A stretch of 64,000 nucleotides of DNA from Chitinophaga sp. Ak27 (GTDB lineage Bacteria; Bacteroidota; Bacteroidia; Chitinophagales; Chitinophagaceae), in the NCBI RefSeq assembly GCF_012726295.1, contig NZ_JABAOB010000003.1:682001-746000 (forward strand). Reading direction: 5' to 3'. Numbering within the stretch: the first letter of the stretch is position 1; every line of letters begins with the position of its first letter. Below the pieces are notes generated by a model. It did no database searches. It was not told the DNA's origin and saw only the letters and a list, made by a program, of their open reading frames with translations. Shown here piece after piece: positions 53,087 to 60,258 of the stretch. Both the position numbers and the translations under genes were made by a program.

Positions 53087-53758
53087 TTATTTCTTTAGCG
53101 GCGGGAAATAGAGTCCATCTCCCGGTTTAATATCATGTATGCTGTTCAGGCCATTTACCCTGGCCACTTCCATGTAATAACCGGGTTCGCCGTAAATGCG
53201 GTAAGTCATCAATGGCAGGGTATCGCCGGCCAGTACGGTACGCACGTGCGTAAGGTCGGGAGAGGATACGCCGGATTCCTTTATTTTCGTGGCAAACGCC
53301 ACTGATTCTATTACTGTTAGTTTGATTAGTGCACGCAAGGCTGCACCGCTGGTATTGAACAGCGTATATTTAACGCTGATATTTTTGCATACGCCGGTAA
53401 AGCTGGTATTGCCCCATGAAATCCGGAGGTAATTTGGCCGGTGATCCGCCCCCTGGTAGTTGTAGGCAATGTTCATCACTTTGGCGATGTAGGCATCTAC
53501 GGTAAGCCCGCCGGGAATGGGGATTACGCCTGTGCCATCCACCATCAGCTCCAGGTCGAAATTGCCGGACTCCATGCTGCTGAAGATCTGGGTAGGCGCC
53601 ACAGCGCCCTGTTCATTCGTATTTTTATAGTTGATGGTATAGTTAAGGGTATAGTTATCGGGATTGATTACTGCATCAACACTGTCGATCAGGGCGGTGG
53701 CTTCAGGGTCTGAGTAGCCGGCTAACAGTAATTTGGTAGGTGCGCCTGGTGAGCTCAT
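53087..53758 (-). CDS. LysM-containing eCIS baseplate protein (Afp7-like)
   Basis: A 223-residue protein with a beta-rich N-terminal body (YTLNYTINYKNTNEQGAVAP) and a C-terminal LysM-like motif (VLAGDTLPLMTYRIYGEPGYY and IKPGDGLYFPP). In Afp/PVC this gene sits ahead of the spike and its product links the tube to the hub. The ATG overlaps the end of the small DUF5908 gene by 4 nt. Confidence 0.93.
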   Translation of the reverse strand: MSSPGAPTKLLLAGYSDPEATALIDSVDAVINPDNYTLNYTINYKNTNEQGAVAPTQIFSSMESGNFDLELMVDGTGVIPIPGGLTVDAYIAKVMNIAYNYQGADHRPNYLRISWGNTSFTGVCKNISVKYTLFNTSGAALRALIKLTVIESVAFATKIKESGVSSPDLTHVRTVLAGDTLPLMTYRIYGEPGYYMEVARVNGLNSIHDIKPGDGLYFPPLKK

Positions 53759-53922
53759 CTTGTCGGTAAATTTTCTATAGTGGTCATTAATTTATCCATG
53801 CATTCACGAACAATTTTATCCTTCAGCGCCTGGATATCTTTGACGCCTGTTTGGGCGGCTGCCTGCGGCGAATGCTCTTCTATGGTGACTTTAATCACCA
53901 GTTCCCTTATTTCAAGTGGCAT
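53755..53922 (-). CDS. DUF5908 family small protein
   Basis: A 55-residue ORF that I translated by hand: it begins MPLEIRELVIKVTIEE and ends MTTIENLPTR. It matches the short DUF5908 proteins (start MPxEIRELxIK) found between the tube and LysM genes in many Bacteroidota eCIS loci. It starts 3 nt after the tube gene ends and overlaps the LysM gene by 4 nt (ATGA). Its role is unknown; as a structural operon member it may act in tube-hub assembly. Confidence 0.85.
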   Translation of the reverse strand: MPLEIRELVIKVTIEEHSPQAAAQTGVKDIQALKDKIVRECMDKLMTTIENLPTR

Positions 53923-53925
53923 GAC

Positions 53926-54399
53926 TTACGAAATTTGTTGAGAATAATCATAGCACAGCTCGAGTGTTTCCAGGGCAATCACATTTTCCTGTGCTTTGAA
54001 ATCAGATACTTTGAGGGCAACGGGATAAGCGTTTACAAATTGCCAGGAAGCTACCAACCCGCGATTGGCGGTCATCAGGCTTACTACTACTGCTACGGGT
54101 TTGAAGGTAAACAGGTTGATGCCTTGTTGCGCCCACTTTATCAGCGAAGAACCGGTCACCATCCCTCTTTTCAATATCAGGTTGCCATATTTTGGCGGTT
54201 GGGGAAGGCGGTGTGTAAACCTGTTTTCTCCGCCTTCTTTTACTTCCAGTGGCGTAATAGTGGCAGATATTCCGCTTACTTCCTGGAAGTTGCCTTCATT
54301 GGCGCCGCTAATCCCGGGCACCATTACCCGGAAGTAGAATCCTACCGGCGGGTAATAGGGCGTTTGGGCCTGCGATGGTGGTGGTGGCGGAATGGCCAT
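53926..54399 (-). CDS. eCIS tail tube protein, second copy (Afp5-like)
   Basis: A 157-residue gp19-like tube protein. After a Pro-rich start it has GFYFRVMVPGISGANEGNFQEVSGI, LILKRGMVTGSSLIKWAQQG and AYPVALKVSDFKAQENVIALETLEL, the family's three blocks. In Afp-type systems a distinct copy near the LysM gene forms the first tube ring on the hub, while the copy beside the sheath gives the bulk tube. A palindromic hairpin separates it from the other tube gene. Confidence 0.92.
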   Translation of the reverse strand: MAIPPPPPSQAQTPYYPPVGFYFRVMVPGISGANEGNFQEVSGISATITPLEVKEGGENRFTHRLPQPPKYGNLILKRGMVTGSSLIKWAQQGINLFTFKPVAVVVSLMTANRGLVASWQFVNAYPVALKVSDFKAQENVIALETLELCYDYSQQIS

Positions 54400-54428
54400 G
54401 ATAATATTTTTACGGCGGTAAGCAAAAG

Positions 54429-54461
54429 GAATTACGGATTACGACCTGTAATCCGTAATTC
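54429..54461. terminator. Intra-operon hairpin between the two tube genes
   Basis: A perfect 14-bp stem GAATTACGGATTAC (54429-54442) / GTAATCCGTAATTC (54448-54461) with a 5-nt loop. In the direction of the eCIS transcript (minus strand) it is followed only by TCCTTTTGC, so it would be a partial terminator or mRNA stabiliser; on the plus side TTTTTTATTT follows. Confidence 0.65.
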
Positions 54462-54465
54462 TTTT

Positions 54466-54921
54466 TTATTTGGTTAAATGCAATCCTTCGTGGGCTACTT
54501 CCATAGTTTCCACTGCCACTTCATTGGCATCAGATTTCATATCGGTAACGGTCATCTTGCAGGGGAATGCGTTGGTAAGGGTCCAGTTCATCGCCGTTTG
54601 CCCGGTTTCATCGAGCAGGCTGATTACGATGGTAGAACGCTTGATGGTATTCATTTTGATCAGGTCATAATTATCCCACAGCGTAGTATCTCCTTTGAAG
54701 ATGCCTTTCTTCAGCGTGATATTATTGAACTTCGCTATTCCGGGCATTTTTACTACGGAGTATACAGGGTTGCTGCCGCCACGGTATTCTATGACCTGTG
54801 TTTCTGAAGTAAGTCCTGTTACTTCCTGGAATATGATCTCTTTACCATCCCACATTACCTTGAAAGAAAACTTTACCATTGGCCAGGTGGCCTGTGATTG
54901 GGTGGAGCCGTCATCTGCCAT
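54466..54921 (-). CDS. eCIS major tail tube protein (Afp1-like)
   Basis: A 151-residue gp19-like tube subunit: WPMVKFSFKVMWDGKEIIFQEVTGL, ITLKKGIFKGDTTLWDNYDL and NAFPCKMTVTDMKSDANEVAVETMEVAHEG (quoted in parts) are the expected blocks. It is placed 44 nt after the sheath, so sheath and tube are made together, as needed for equal stoichiometry along the tail. Confidence 0.94.
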   Translation of the reverse strand: MADDGSTQSQATWPMVKFSFKVMWDGKEIIFQEVTGLTSETQVIEYRGGSNPVYSVVKMPGIAKFNNITLKKGIFKGDTTLWDNYDLIKMNTIKRSTIVISLLDETGQTAMNWTLTNAFPCKMTVTDMKSDANEVAVETMEVAHEGLHLTK

Positions 54922-54965
54922 AATTGTAAGTTTTTAAAAGTTATTGAATGAAAATTAGTGGTGCA

Positions 54966-56468
54966 TTAAGATTGCTGCATCTGTTGCTGGAATGTAATGA
55001 CGATAAATTCAGCCGGACGGGTAAGCGCGACTTTCACGGTGATCAGCATTTTACCTTCCAGGATGTCCTGTGGCGTCATCGTAGTACCAATACCTACCTG
55101 CACATCATAGGCTACGTCTGGTGTGGCGCCGGCGAGTGCTCCCTGTTTCCAGAGATTTTGTAGGAAGTTGTTGATCATACTTTTTACGGTAATCCAGGTA
55201 GTGGCATCGTTGGGTTCAAATACATAAGCGCGTGTAGCCAGTTTAATAGATTGCTCAATCATGATGAGCGTGCGTCTTACGTTGATGTATTGCCAGTCCA
55301 AACTGTTACCATCCAGTGTTCTGGCGCCCCATACCAATGTACCAATGCCGGCAAATGGGCGGATTACGTTGATGGACTTGCCAGCAATGATATCGATGTT
55401 CAGGTTTTGTTGTTCTTCACTGGAGATATTGACCGTGGGGGCAGTTACCATGCTAACCGATACGTTGGCAGGGGCTTTCCAAACACCGCGTGAGTTATCT
55501 ACAAGGGTGTAAATGCCTGCAATAGCGCCACTGGGGGGCAGCTCATTTAGTTGCGCACGCACTTCTTCCAGGATGCTCACATAGGTGGGGCTGGCAGCTT
55601 TGAGCGACTGGTGATAATTCTTCTTGGTGTTCTTATCCGGTGTGGCATGTGTTTTAAACTTGGCTGTGATTTGTGCCGCTGCAGGTTCAGGTAACAGCTT
55701 CTCCAGGTCTACGGTAGCGTCAAGATTTTCGAAATCTATTTCATCGGGTTGTACGATGGTGGTCTTCAGCCAGGGATGATAAGCCGCGCCGTAGTTGAGG
55801 GCGTTTACGCCCACCTGTTCCCGGAATGTGTTTACCACATCTTCCAGTACATCCGATGGTTGTTGCTTTGCCAGGTCGAAGATGCCGAAGCGGCTTTGCA
55901 TGTCGGAACAATGCTGTAGTACCTGTGTATATACGGTTGTATAGGCTGCCGCACCTAATGCAATAATGTCGGGCATTACAATAAGGGTGGGTTCCGATTC
56001 CTTTTCGAGCAGTTTGAATACATTCGGCTTGGTGTCGGAGCCAATGAAGTCATCTGCCGCAATGGTAAAGCCATCGTGTTGTGTGTCGTAGGTACCTACC
56101 GATAAGATGTAGCAAAGGCTTCCACCATTGCCGAAAAACAGGCGGATACTGTTGTAGAAGTAGGCAGTATTATTGTCCTTGATCTTTACCACCGTAGGTT
56201 TTCCGTTGATGTTAAACGTTTCCTGCTTCACCTTGGGGTCGGCATCCGCCAGTGTGAATTTAGGTTTGAACTCAGCGCCGAAAAACGACAGGTATTCTGC
56301 GAAGGAGGTGATCCGGGTGGGCTTGTGTACAAGGGATTTGCCATTCCTTTCTGCTTTTTGGGTGTAGCCTATGAATACAGGCACGGCAGTTTCCACAGCA
56401 GTAATGGAACTGGGGAATGCATTTTTTTCCTCAATATAGACCCCCGGGGTCATGAAGGTTGAAGCCAT
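54966..56468 (-). CDS. eCIS contractile tail sheath protein
   Basis: A 500-residue sheath. It begins FMTPGVYIEEKNAFPSSITAV, the standard phage-sheath opening, followed by VPVFIGYTQKAE; the C-terminal domain has PFAGIGTLVWGARTLDG, YINVRRTLIMIEQSIKLATRAYVFEPND and GKMLITVKVALTRPAEFIVITF, the handshake region. A single sheath gene serves this locus; Afp has three. It lies between the unknown 271-residue protein and the major tube gene. Confidence 0.96.
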   Translation of the reverse strand: MASTFMTPGVYIEEKNAFPSSITAVETAVPVFIGYTQKAERNGKSLVHKPTRITSFAEYLSFFGAEFKPKFTLADADPKVKQETFNINGKPTVVKIKDNNTAYFYNSIRLFFGNGGSLCYILSVGTYDTQHDGFTIAADDFIGSDTKPNVFKLLEKESEPTLIVMPDIIALGAAAYTTVYTQVLQHCSDMQSRFGIFDLAKQQPSDVLEDVVNTFREQVGVNALNYGAAYHPWLKTTIVQPDEIDFENLDATVDLEKLLPEPAAAQITAKFKTHATPDKNTKKNYHQSLKAASPTYVSILEEVRAQLNELPPSGAIAGIYTLVDNSRGVWKAPANVSVSMVTAPTVNISSEEQQNLNIDIIAGKSINVIRPFAGIGTLVWGARTLDGNSLDWQYINVRRTLIMIEQSIKLATRAYVFEPNDATTWITVKSMINNFLQNLWKQGALAGATPDVAYDVQVGIGTTMTPQDILEGKMLITVKVALTRPAEFIVITFQQQMQQS

Positions 56469-56484
56469 ATCAGGTGTTTTTTAG

Positions 56485-57300
56485 TTAGTATAAAAATATT
56501 TCTGAGTATACTTTATCGCCTGTCTGCCACGATCGTCCTGCTGCGGATATCCGGTTGATTTCCGGTACAGGGAGAGGGGAGATGATGATGTTATGCCTGT
56601 CGGTTTGATCTTCGGATTTGTTGGCTAATCTGAATTGGTTAGTAATCCTATCTGATAAATAAATGGGTTGATTGGATACCAGCACGGGTACCTGCTCCTT
56701 TTCAGGAAGTGTGGATAATACCGGCTTGCTGAAACAGGAGGCGCCGTTATTGTCGATGATTACGGGATTAGCCAGTGCTGCCAGGTGGTCGCTCATCAGG
56801 AAATAGCACCAGTACGTACTTTTAGCGGGGAACCGGATATCATAAGACGCCTGTAAAGATTCGTTGAGCTGTAATACCAGTTGCCCGAAAGGCTTTGTAA
56901 AAAAGGCGGATCCGTTTTGCAGGTCTTTTACGCCTGCATAGGAATCTTTATGTAAGACGGCAGGCGCATTGCCTGGATCGTTGCCGAAAACGAAGTATTG
57001 TTTGGTGATGTCGCCAGCATTGATGGCCGTATAGTTATAAAATAAAGGATCTTTTAATACCAGGTCGAAGATAAGCGTGATGTTATCTTGTAGGAGATCG
57101 GTTCTGTTTCGTTTTCCGGCAGTCAGGGTATTATATAGCAGCGTGCATCCTGCTGGCTGTTGCTTCAATACAAGATCTGCATCCAGCAATTGTTTGCTGG
57201 TGGAAGGAGATATACGGATGCTAATGCCTTCATAGGATAACGCCCGGAAAAAATCATGACAGTAACGGATAGCAGTCAATGTTTCATATCGCTGTTTCAT
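56485..57300 (-). CDS. Conserved-position eCIS protein, unknown function
   Basis: A 271-residue cytoplasmic-looking protein that I do not recognise. It has no signal peptide or membrane segment and no clear motif; beta-rich segments (ITLIFDLVLKDPLFYNYT, LNESLQASYDIRFPAKSTYWCYF) point to a structural role. It lies 30 nt behind the DUF4255 gene and 16 nt ahead of the sheath, inside the structural operon. A part in the tail terminator/cap or sheath assembly is a guess from position. Confidence 0.7.
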   Translation of the reverse strand: MKQRYETLTAIRYCHDFFRALSYEGISIRISPSTSKQLLDADLVLKQQPAGCTLLYNTLTAGKRNRTDLLQDNITLIFDLVLKDPLFYNYTAINAGDITKQYFVFGNDPGNAPAVLHKDSYAGVKDLQNGSAFFTKPFGQLVLQLNESLQASYDIRFPAKSTYWCYFLMSDHLAALANPVIIDNNGASCFSKPVLSTLPEKEQVPVLVSNQPIYLSDRITNQFRLANKSEDQTDRHNIIISPLPVPEINRISAAGRSWQTGDKVYSEIFLY

Positions 57301-57330
57301 TTTAAATTTTCAACTGGCCAAGGATAATAT

Positions 57331-57903
57331 TTATCGTGCCGGTAGGGTATCTCCGGCTGTTCCTGCAACTGCAGGCCTGTATTCTTTAATGATCGAATCG
57401 TCGAAAGTAAGCATACGGACTTTGTACAATACTGATGGCATGTACTTAGTGCCCAGCGTGGCCCACATGTTATTTTGCCGCTCTGGCCCCAGGCTCTCCA
57501 ATTCGAAAGACAACTTGCTGATACCATTGTCCAATGCAGGTGTATTCTGTGCTGTAAACGTATTTTTCGACTGAAAGAAAGCAATTGTATAGGAAAGAAA
57601 CCTTAATGCCTGCGCATAGTTGTTACTACTGAAGTAGGCAGAGAATAATACATACAAATTGATACAAACCCCTGGTGATGCGGTATTGTACGTACCTGCA
57701 CCGGTGTGGGAAACGGATGTTCTTGCTGTTTCTTTTTCAACATTCACCAATGTTACCAGCATTTTATTTTCGCCAGATGCAGCAATAGATCCATCCTGGT
57801 TTACAATGCCAGAGAGTATCATTTTATCTTCGTTGATATGTAATTTTCGCTTCAGATTATTGTTAATGTCTTCTGTGACACAGCTAAGGGCCTCATAGAT
57901 CAT
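57331..57903 (-). CDS. DUF4255 tail terminator/cap protein (Afp16/Pvc16-like)
   Basis: A 190-residue protein of the Pvc16/DUF4255 type: the N-terminus MIYEALSCVTEDINNNLKRKL, the strand DKMILSGIVNQDGSI and LVNVEKETA fit the family, as does the later ICINLYVLFSAYF-like block. In Afp-type eCIS this protein caps the tail tube and ends sheath growth. It is the first gene of the minus-strand operon, right next to the divergent promoter region at 57904-58092. Confidence 0.88.
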   Translation of the reverse strand: MIYEALSCVTEDINNNLKRKLHINEDKMILSGIVNQDGSIAASGENKMLVTLVNVEKETARTSVSHTGAGTYNTASPGVCINLYVLFSAYFSSNNYAQALRFLSYTIAFFQSKNTFTAQNTPALDNGISKLSFELESLGPERQNNMWATLGTKYMPSVLYKVRMLTFDDSIIKEYRPAVAGTAGDTLPAR

Positions 57904-58000
57904 TTCCTTTAGTATTTAACGCTTACCGTGTGATATATATCTGTTGTGAAAAAAATCGGACTAAAAGACGCTCGTTATTTTGAGAATGAATTGAGTTTTC

Positions 58001-58018
58001 ATATTGTTATCACAATAT
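58001..58018. promoter_or_regulatory. Inverted repeat in the divergent eCIS promoter region
   Basis: ATATTGT TATC ACAATAT, 7-bp arms with a 4-nt spacer, in the 189-nt gap between the DUF4255 gene and the pseudo-GH18 gene. Its size and place suit a dimeric regulator that could control both operons; no site database was used. Confidence 0.4.
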
Positions 58019-58037
58019 AAAGTCAAAAAAGCGATTT

Positions 58038-58063
58038 AAATATTTTTATTTGAAAAAATATTT
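58038..58063. promoter_or_regulatory. A+T-rich inverted repeat before the plus-strand eCIS operon
   Basis: AAATATTTTT (58038-58047) and AAAAATATTT (58054-58063) form 10-bp arms around ATTTGA, 30 nt before the start of the pseudo-GH18 gene. It may be an operator or part of the promoter. Confidence 0.35.
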
Positions 58064-58092
58064 TTCTACCTTTTATTACCTTAAGTTTCCTC

Positions 58093-60243
58093 ATGAATCC
58101 CTCTCAGAAAATGGCCACGCGGATAGTTGTTTTCCTTATCCTATTTCATTGCAATCACTTTGTGTTTAGCAATGGTAGTGCTATGTGTGCTGCTGCGGTC
58201 GTTAATTTCCAGGAGCCTAAGTTGAAAATGCCAAAGCCTCCAAAGCCGCCACAGGAGCCAAAATTACCGAAACCTCCAAAAGTACCCGCAGATACCGCTG
58301 CCAACTTAAAACTGATTCAGCGGGTGTTGAAATTTTTCCGTTTCCGACATAATGCTCTCGCGCGCGAGCGCGCACGCGTTTTATATATCATCAATCAAAC
58401 CTTGTCGGATTCGTTGGTGGTTAGTAAGGATGACATACGGAAATTGAATGCTGCATTAATGAAGAAAGAGAATCAGCAATTTGATTCTCTGATGGCATTG
58501 CTTAACCAGATTGCACTAAGTCATGCAGCCGATACTGCTGCCGCGTCAAAAAAAACAACCACGGAAAAAGTGCCTGTCCAGGAACCGGATAAATCTGTTC
58601 AGGGTACCGATCTCGATGCATTGGTGGATAAGATGATGCCCATCCTTCAGAAAAAAAGTGAGGAGCAGCAAGCGGAAGAGGCCAAAGCGGCGCATCTCAA
58701 AGCAGTTCGCTCGTTGTATGGCCGACCGCCGGGGCAAATGGATACTTTAAAGCTTAATGACAGCATTGGCGCCAGGTACCAGCTGCGGCTCTCGCATAAA
58801 ATTGATATAATGGGCATTCAGCCTTACTGGATGGAGAAAGGCTACACCAGCTATAATTATAACGCGTTGGGTACTTTCAGCTTCCTGGGCTACGTTTTCA
58901 ATGGCCAGAGTGGCGTAATACAGCCCGCCTTCCAGGAAAGTGATATACAATCAATAGCTACCGCAAAATCTGCCGGATGTAGTCTCCAGTTACTTTTCCT
59001 GGAGAAGAAAAGCGATAATATACTCGCGTTGCTGAAGAGTAGAAGCGCGCAGACGGTTTTTGCGGATAGTCTTGCCCGTTTGCTCGCGCGTCAACAGGCA
59101 GACGGTGTTACTATTTATTTCCAGGGTTTGCCGGATCATCAGCGTACTGTCTTTAGCAGCTTCATTACTTTCCTTTCTGAAACGCTGAAAAATGCGAATA
59201 AGAACTTTAAAGTAGACGTGGTGGTACCTGTGTACGATCAGTTTTATAACTACGATCTGCGCGCCCTGCGCACGTCGGTCGATTACTTCATCATCGATTT
59301 TACACAAGCCGGTGGAGAAACCGCTATGGCGCTTGCACCGCTGGGTGGCAGTGTTGCAAGGTCTATAGAAGGGGCGGTTTCCAGGTATTTACAGGGGGAT
59401 ATTCCGCCCGCGCAACTTTCCTTGTTGCTTCCTTACTACGGCGCGGTATGGAAGAAGGGAAAGAAAGGCAGCCCGGATACATTCAGTCATTACGTGAGTT
59501 ACAGCGATCTCCGTAAACAGTATCCGTCTGATACTGTTCCCATCTTCGATGAAACGAGTGCCTCTTTTTTTATCGAAGTAAGAGATCAGTATGGCGATGT
59601 AAAGGAGGAGATCTGGTTTGATGATGGCATCAGTATGGGCATGAAATACGATTATGTTTTGAAGAATGGTATTGGCGGCGTAGCGCTCTGGACGCTGGGC
59701 GCCGACAATGGCCGTTCAGAACTGTGGGATGCCCTGGTAGATAAATTTGTAGTAACAGATACGCTCTTCCTGGATACTATTCCGCTACGCCCACTCCCTC
59801 CGCTGCATCTTACATGGTGGCAGCGGATTAAGCGGGAGCTGGCGATCTATGTTGTTTTATTCAAAGATCCCTGCAGCGTGGATATATCGCAATATGAAGG
59901 AGATACTTATTTTATTTATTTCGCTATTGGTTTTGGTTTGCTCCTGATCATTGCCAGTGCAGCCTATTTTTATTTTATAAAGACGCAGGGAGATGAATGG
60001 AAATGGAGAAAGAAATTACTGATCGTCTTGATCGTGCTGGTACTACTAACCGTGGTCAGCACCTTCATGGCTTTTTTCCTGAATAAAGAGATGTCTTTTG
60101 TAGGCATTAGCAGTATACCCGGGCAATGTCATAGTGTACCGCTTACGAGTGTATTGATTATACTGGGTATTGGGTTGGTGCTGGGTCTGGCCATTATGCA
60201 TTTCCTGTTGCAACCTCTTTTTAAGAACGATGATATTCCTTAA
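58093..60243 (+). CDS. Membrane protein with degenerate GH18 (chitinase-like) domain, eCIS-linked
   Basis: A 716-residue protein. It has an N-terminal signal segment (IVVFLILFHCNHFVFS), a Lys/Pro repeat (about 42-66, KMPKPPKPPQEPKLPKPPK), and a helical region (70-200). Then comes a barrel resembling GH18: IDIMGIQPYWMEKG, DGVTIYFQGLP at 337-347 where active GH18 has DGxDxDxE, LLPYYGAVWKKG, and the closing GIGGVALWTLGADNG. The acids of the active motif are replaced (Thr, Tyr and Gln), so chitinase activity is unlikely. Three membrane segments follow (about 609-640, 645-670 and 685-710). It starts a plus-strand operon with the cargo-like genes. A role in binding peptidoglycan or anchoring the injection system is inferred. 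Confidence 0.8.
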   Translation: MNPSQKMATRIVVFLILFHCNHFVFSNGSAMCAAAVVNFQEPKLKMPKPPKPPQEPKLPKPPKVPADTAANLKLIQRVLKFFRFRHNALARERARVLYIINQTLSDSLVVSKDDIRKLNAALMKKENQQFDSLMALLNQIALSHAADTAAASKKTTTEKVPVQEPDKSVQGTDLDALVDKMMPILQKKSEEQQAEEAKAAHLKAVRSLYGRPPGQMDTLKLNDSIGARYQLRLSHKIDIMGIQPYWMEKGYTSYNYNALGTFSFLGYVFNGQSGVIQPAFQESDIQSIATAKSAGCSLQLLFLEKKSDNILALLKSRSAQTVFADSLARLLARQQADGVTIYFQGLPDHQRTVFSSFITFLSETLKNANKNFKVDVVVPVYDQFYNYDLRALRTSVDYFIIDFTQAGGETAMALAPLGGSVARSIEGAVSRYLQGDIPPAQLSLLLPYYGAVWKKGKKGSPDTFSHYVSYSDLRKQYPSDTVPIFDETSASFFIEVRDQYGDVKEEIWFDDGISMGMKYDYVLKNGIGGVALWTLGADNGRSELWDALVDKFVVTDTLFLDTIPLRPLPPLHLTWWQRIKRELAIYVVLFKDPCSVDISQYEGDTYFIYFAIGFGLLLIIASAAYFYFIKTQGDEWKWRKKLLIVLIVLVLLTVVSTFMAFFLNKEMSFVGISSIPGQCHSVPLTSVLIILGIGLVLGLAIMHFLLQPLFKNDDIP

Positions 60244-60258
60244 TTAATACTGCTTCTT

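Noticed and set aside
38041..57903. Reading the locus as a type VI secretion system
   Set aside because: No TssJ/L/M membrane complex and no two-domain ClpV; LysM, DUF4255, DUF5908 and a single-module AAA+ ATPase fit eCIS.
38041..57903. Reading the locus as a prophage or R-type tailocin
   Set aside because: No capsid, portal, terminase, integrase, holin or endolysin gene; gene order is that of Afp-like systems.
58093..60243. Annotating the GH18-like protein as an active chitinase
   Set aside because: The catalytic DxxDxDxE motif is lost (DGVTIYFQ), so a binding or scaffold role is more likely.
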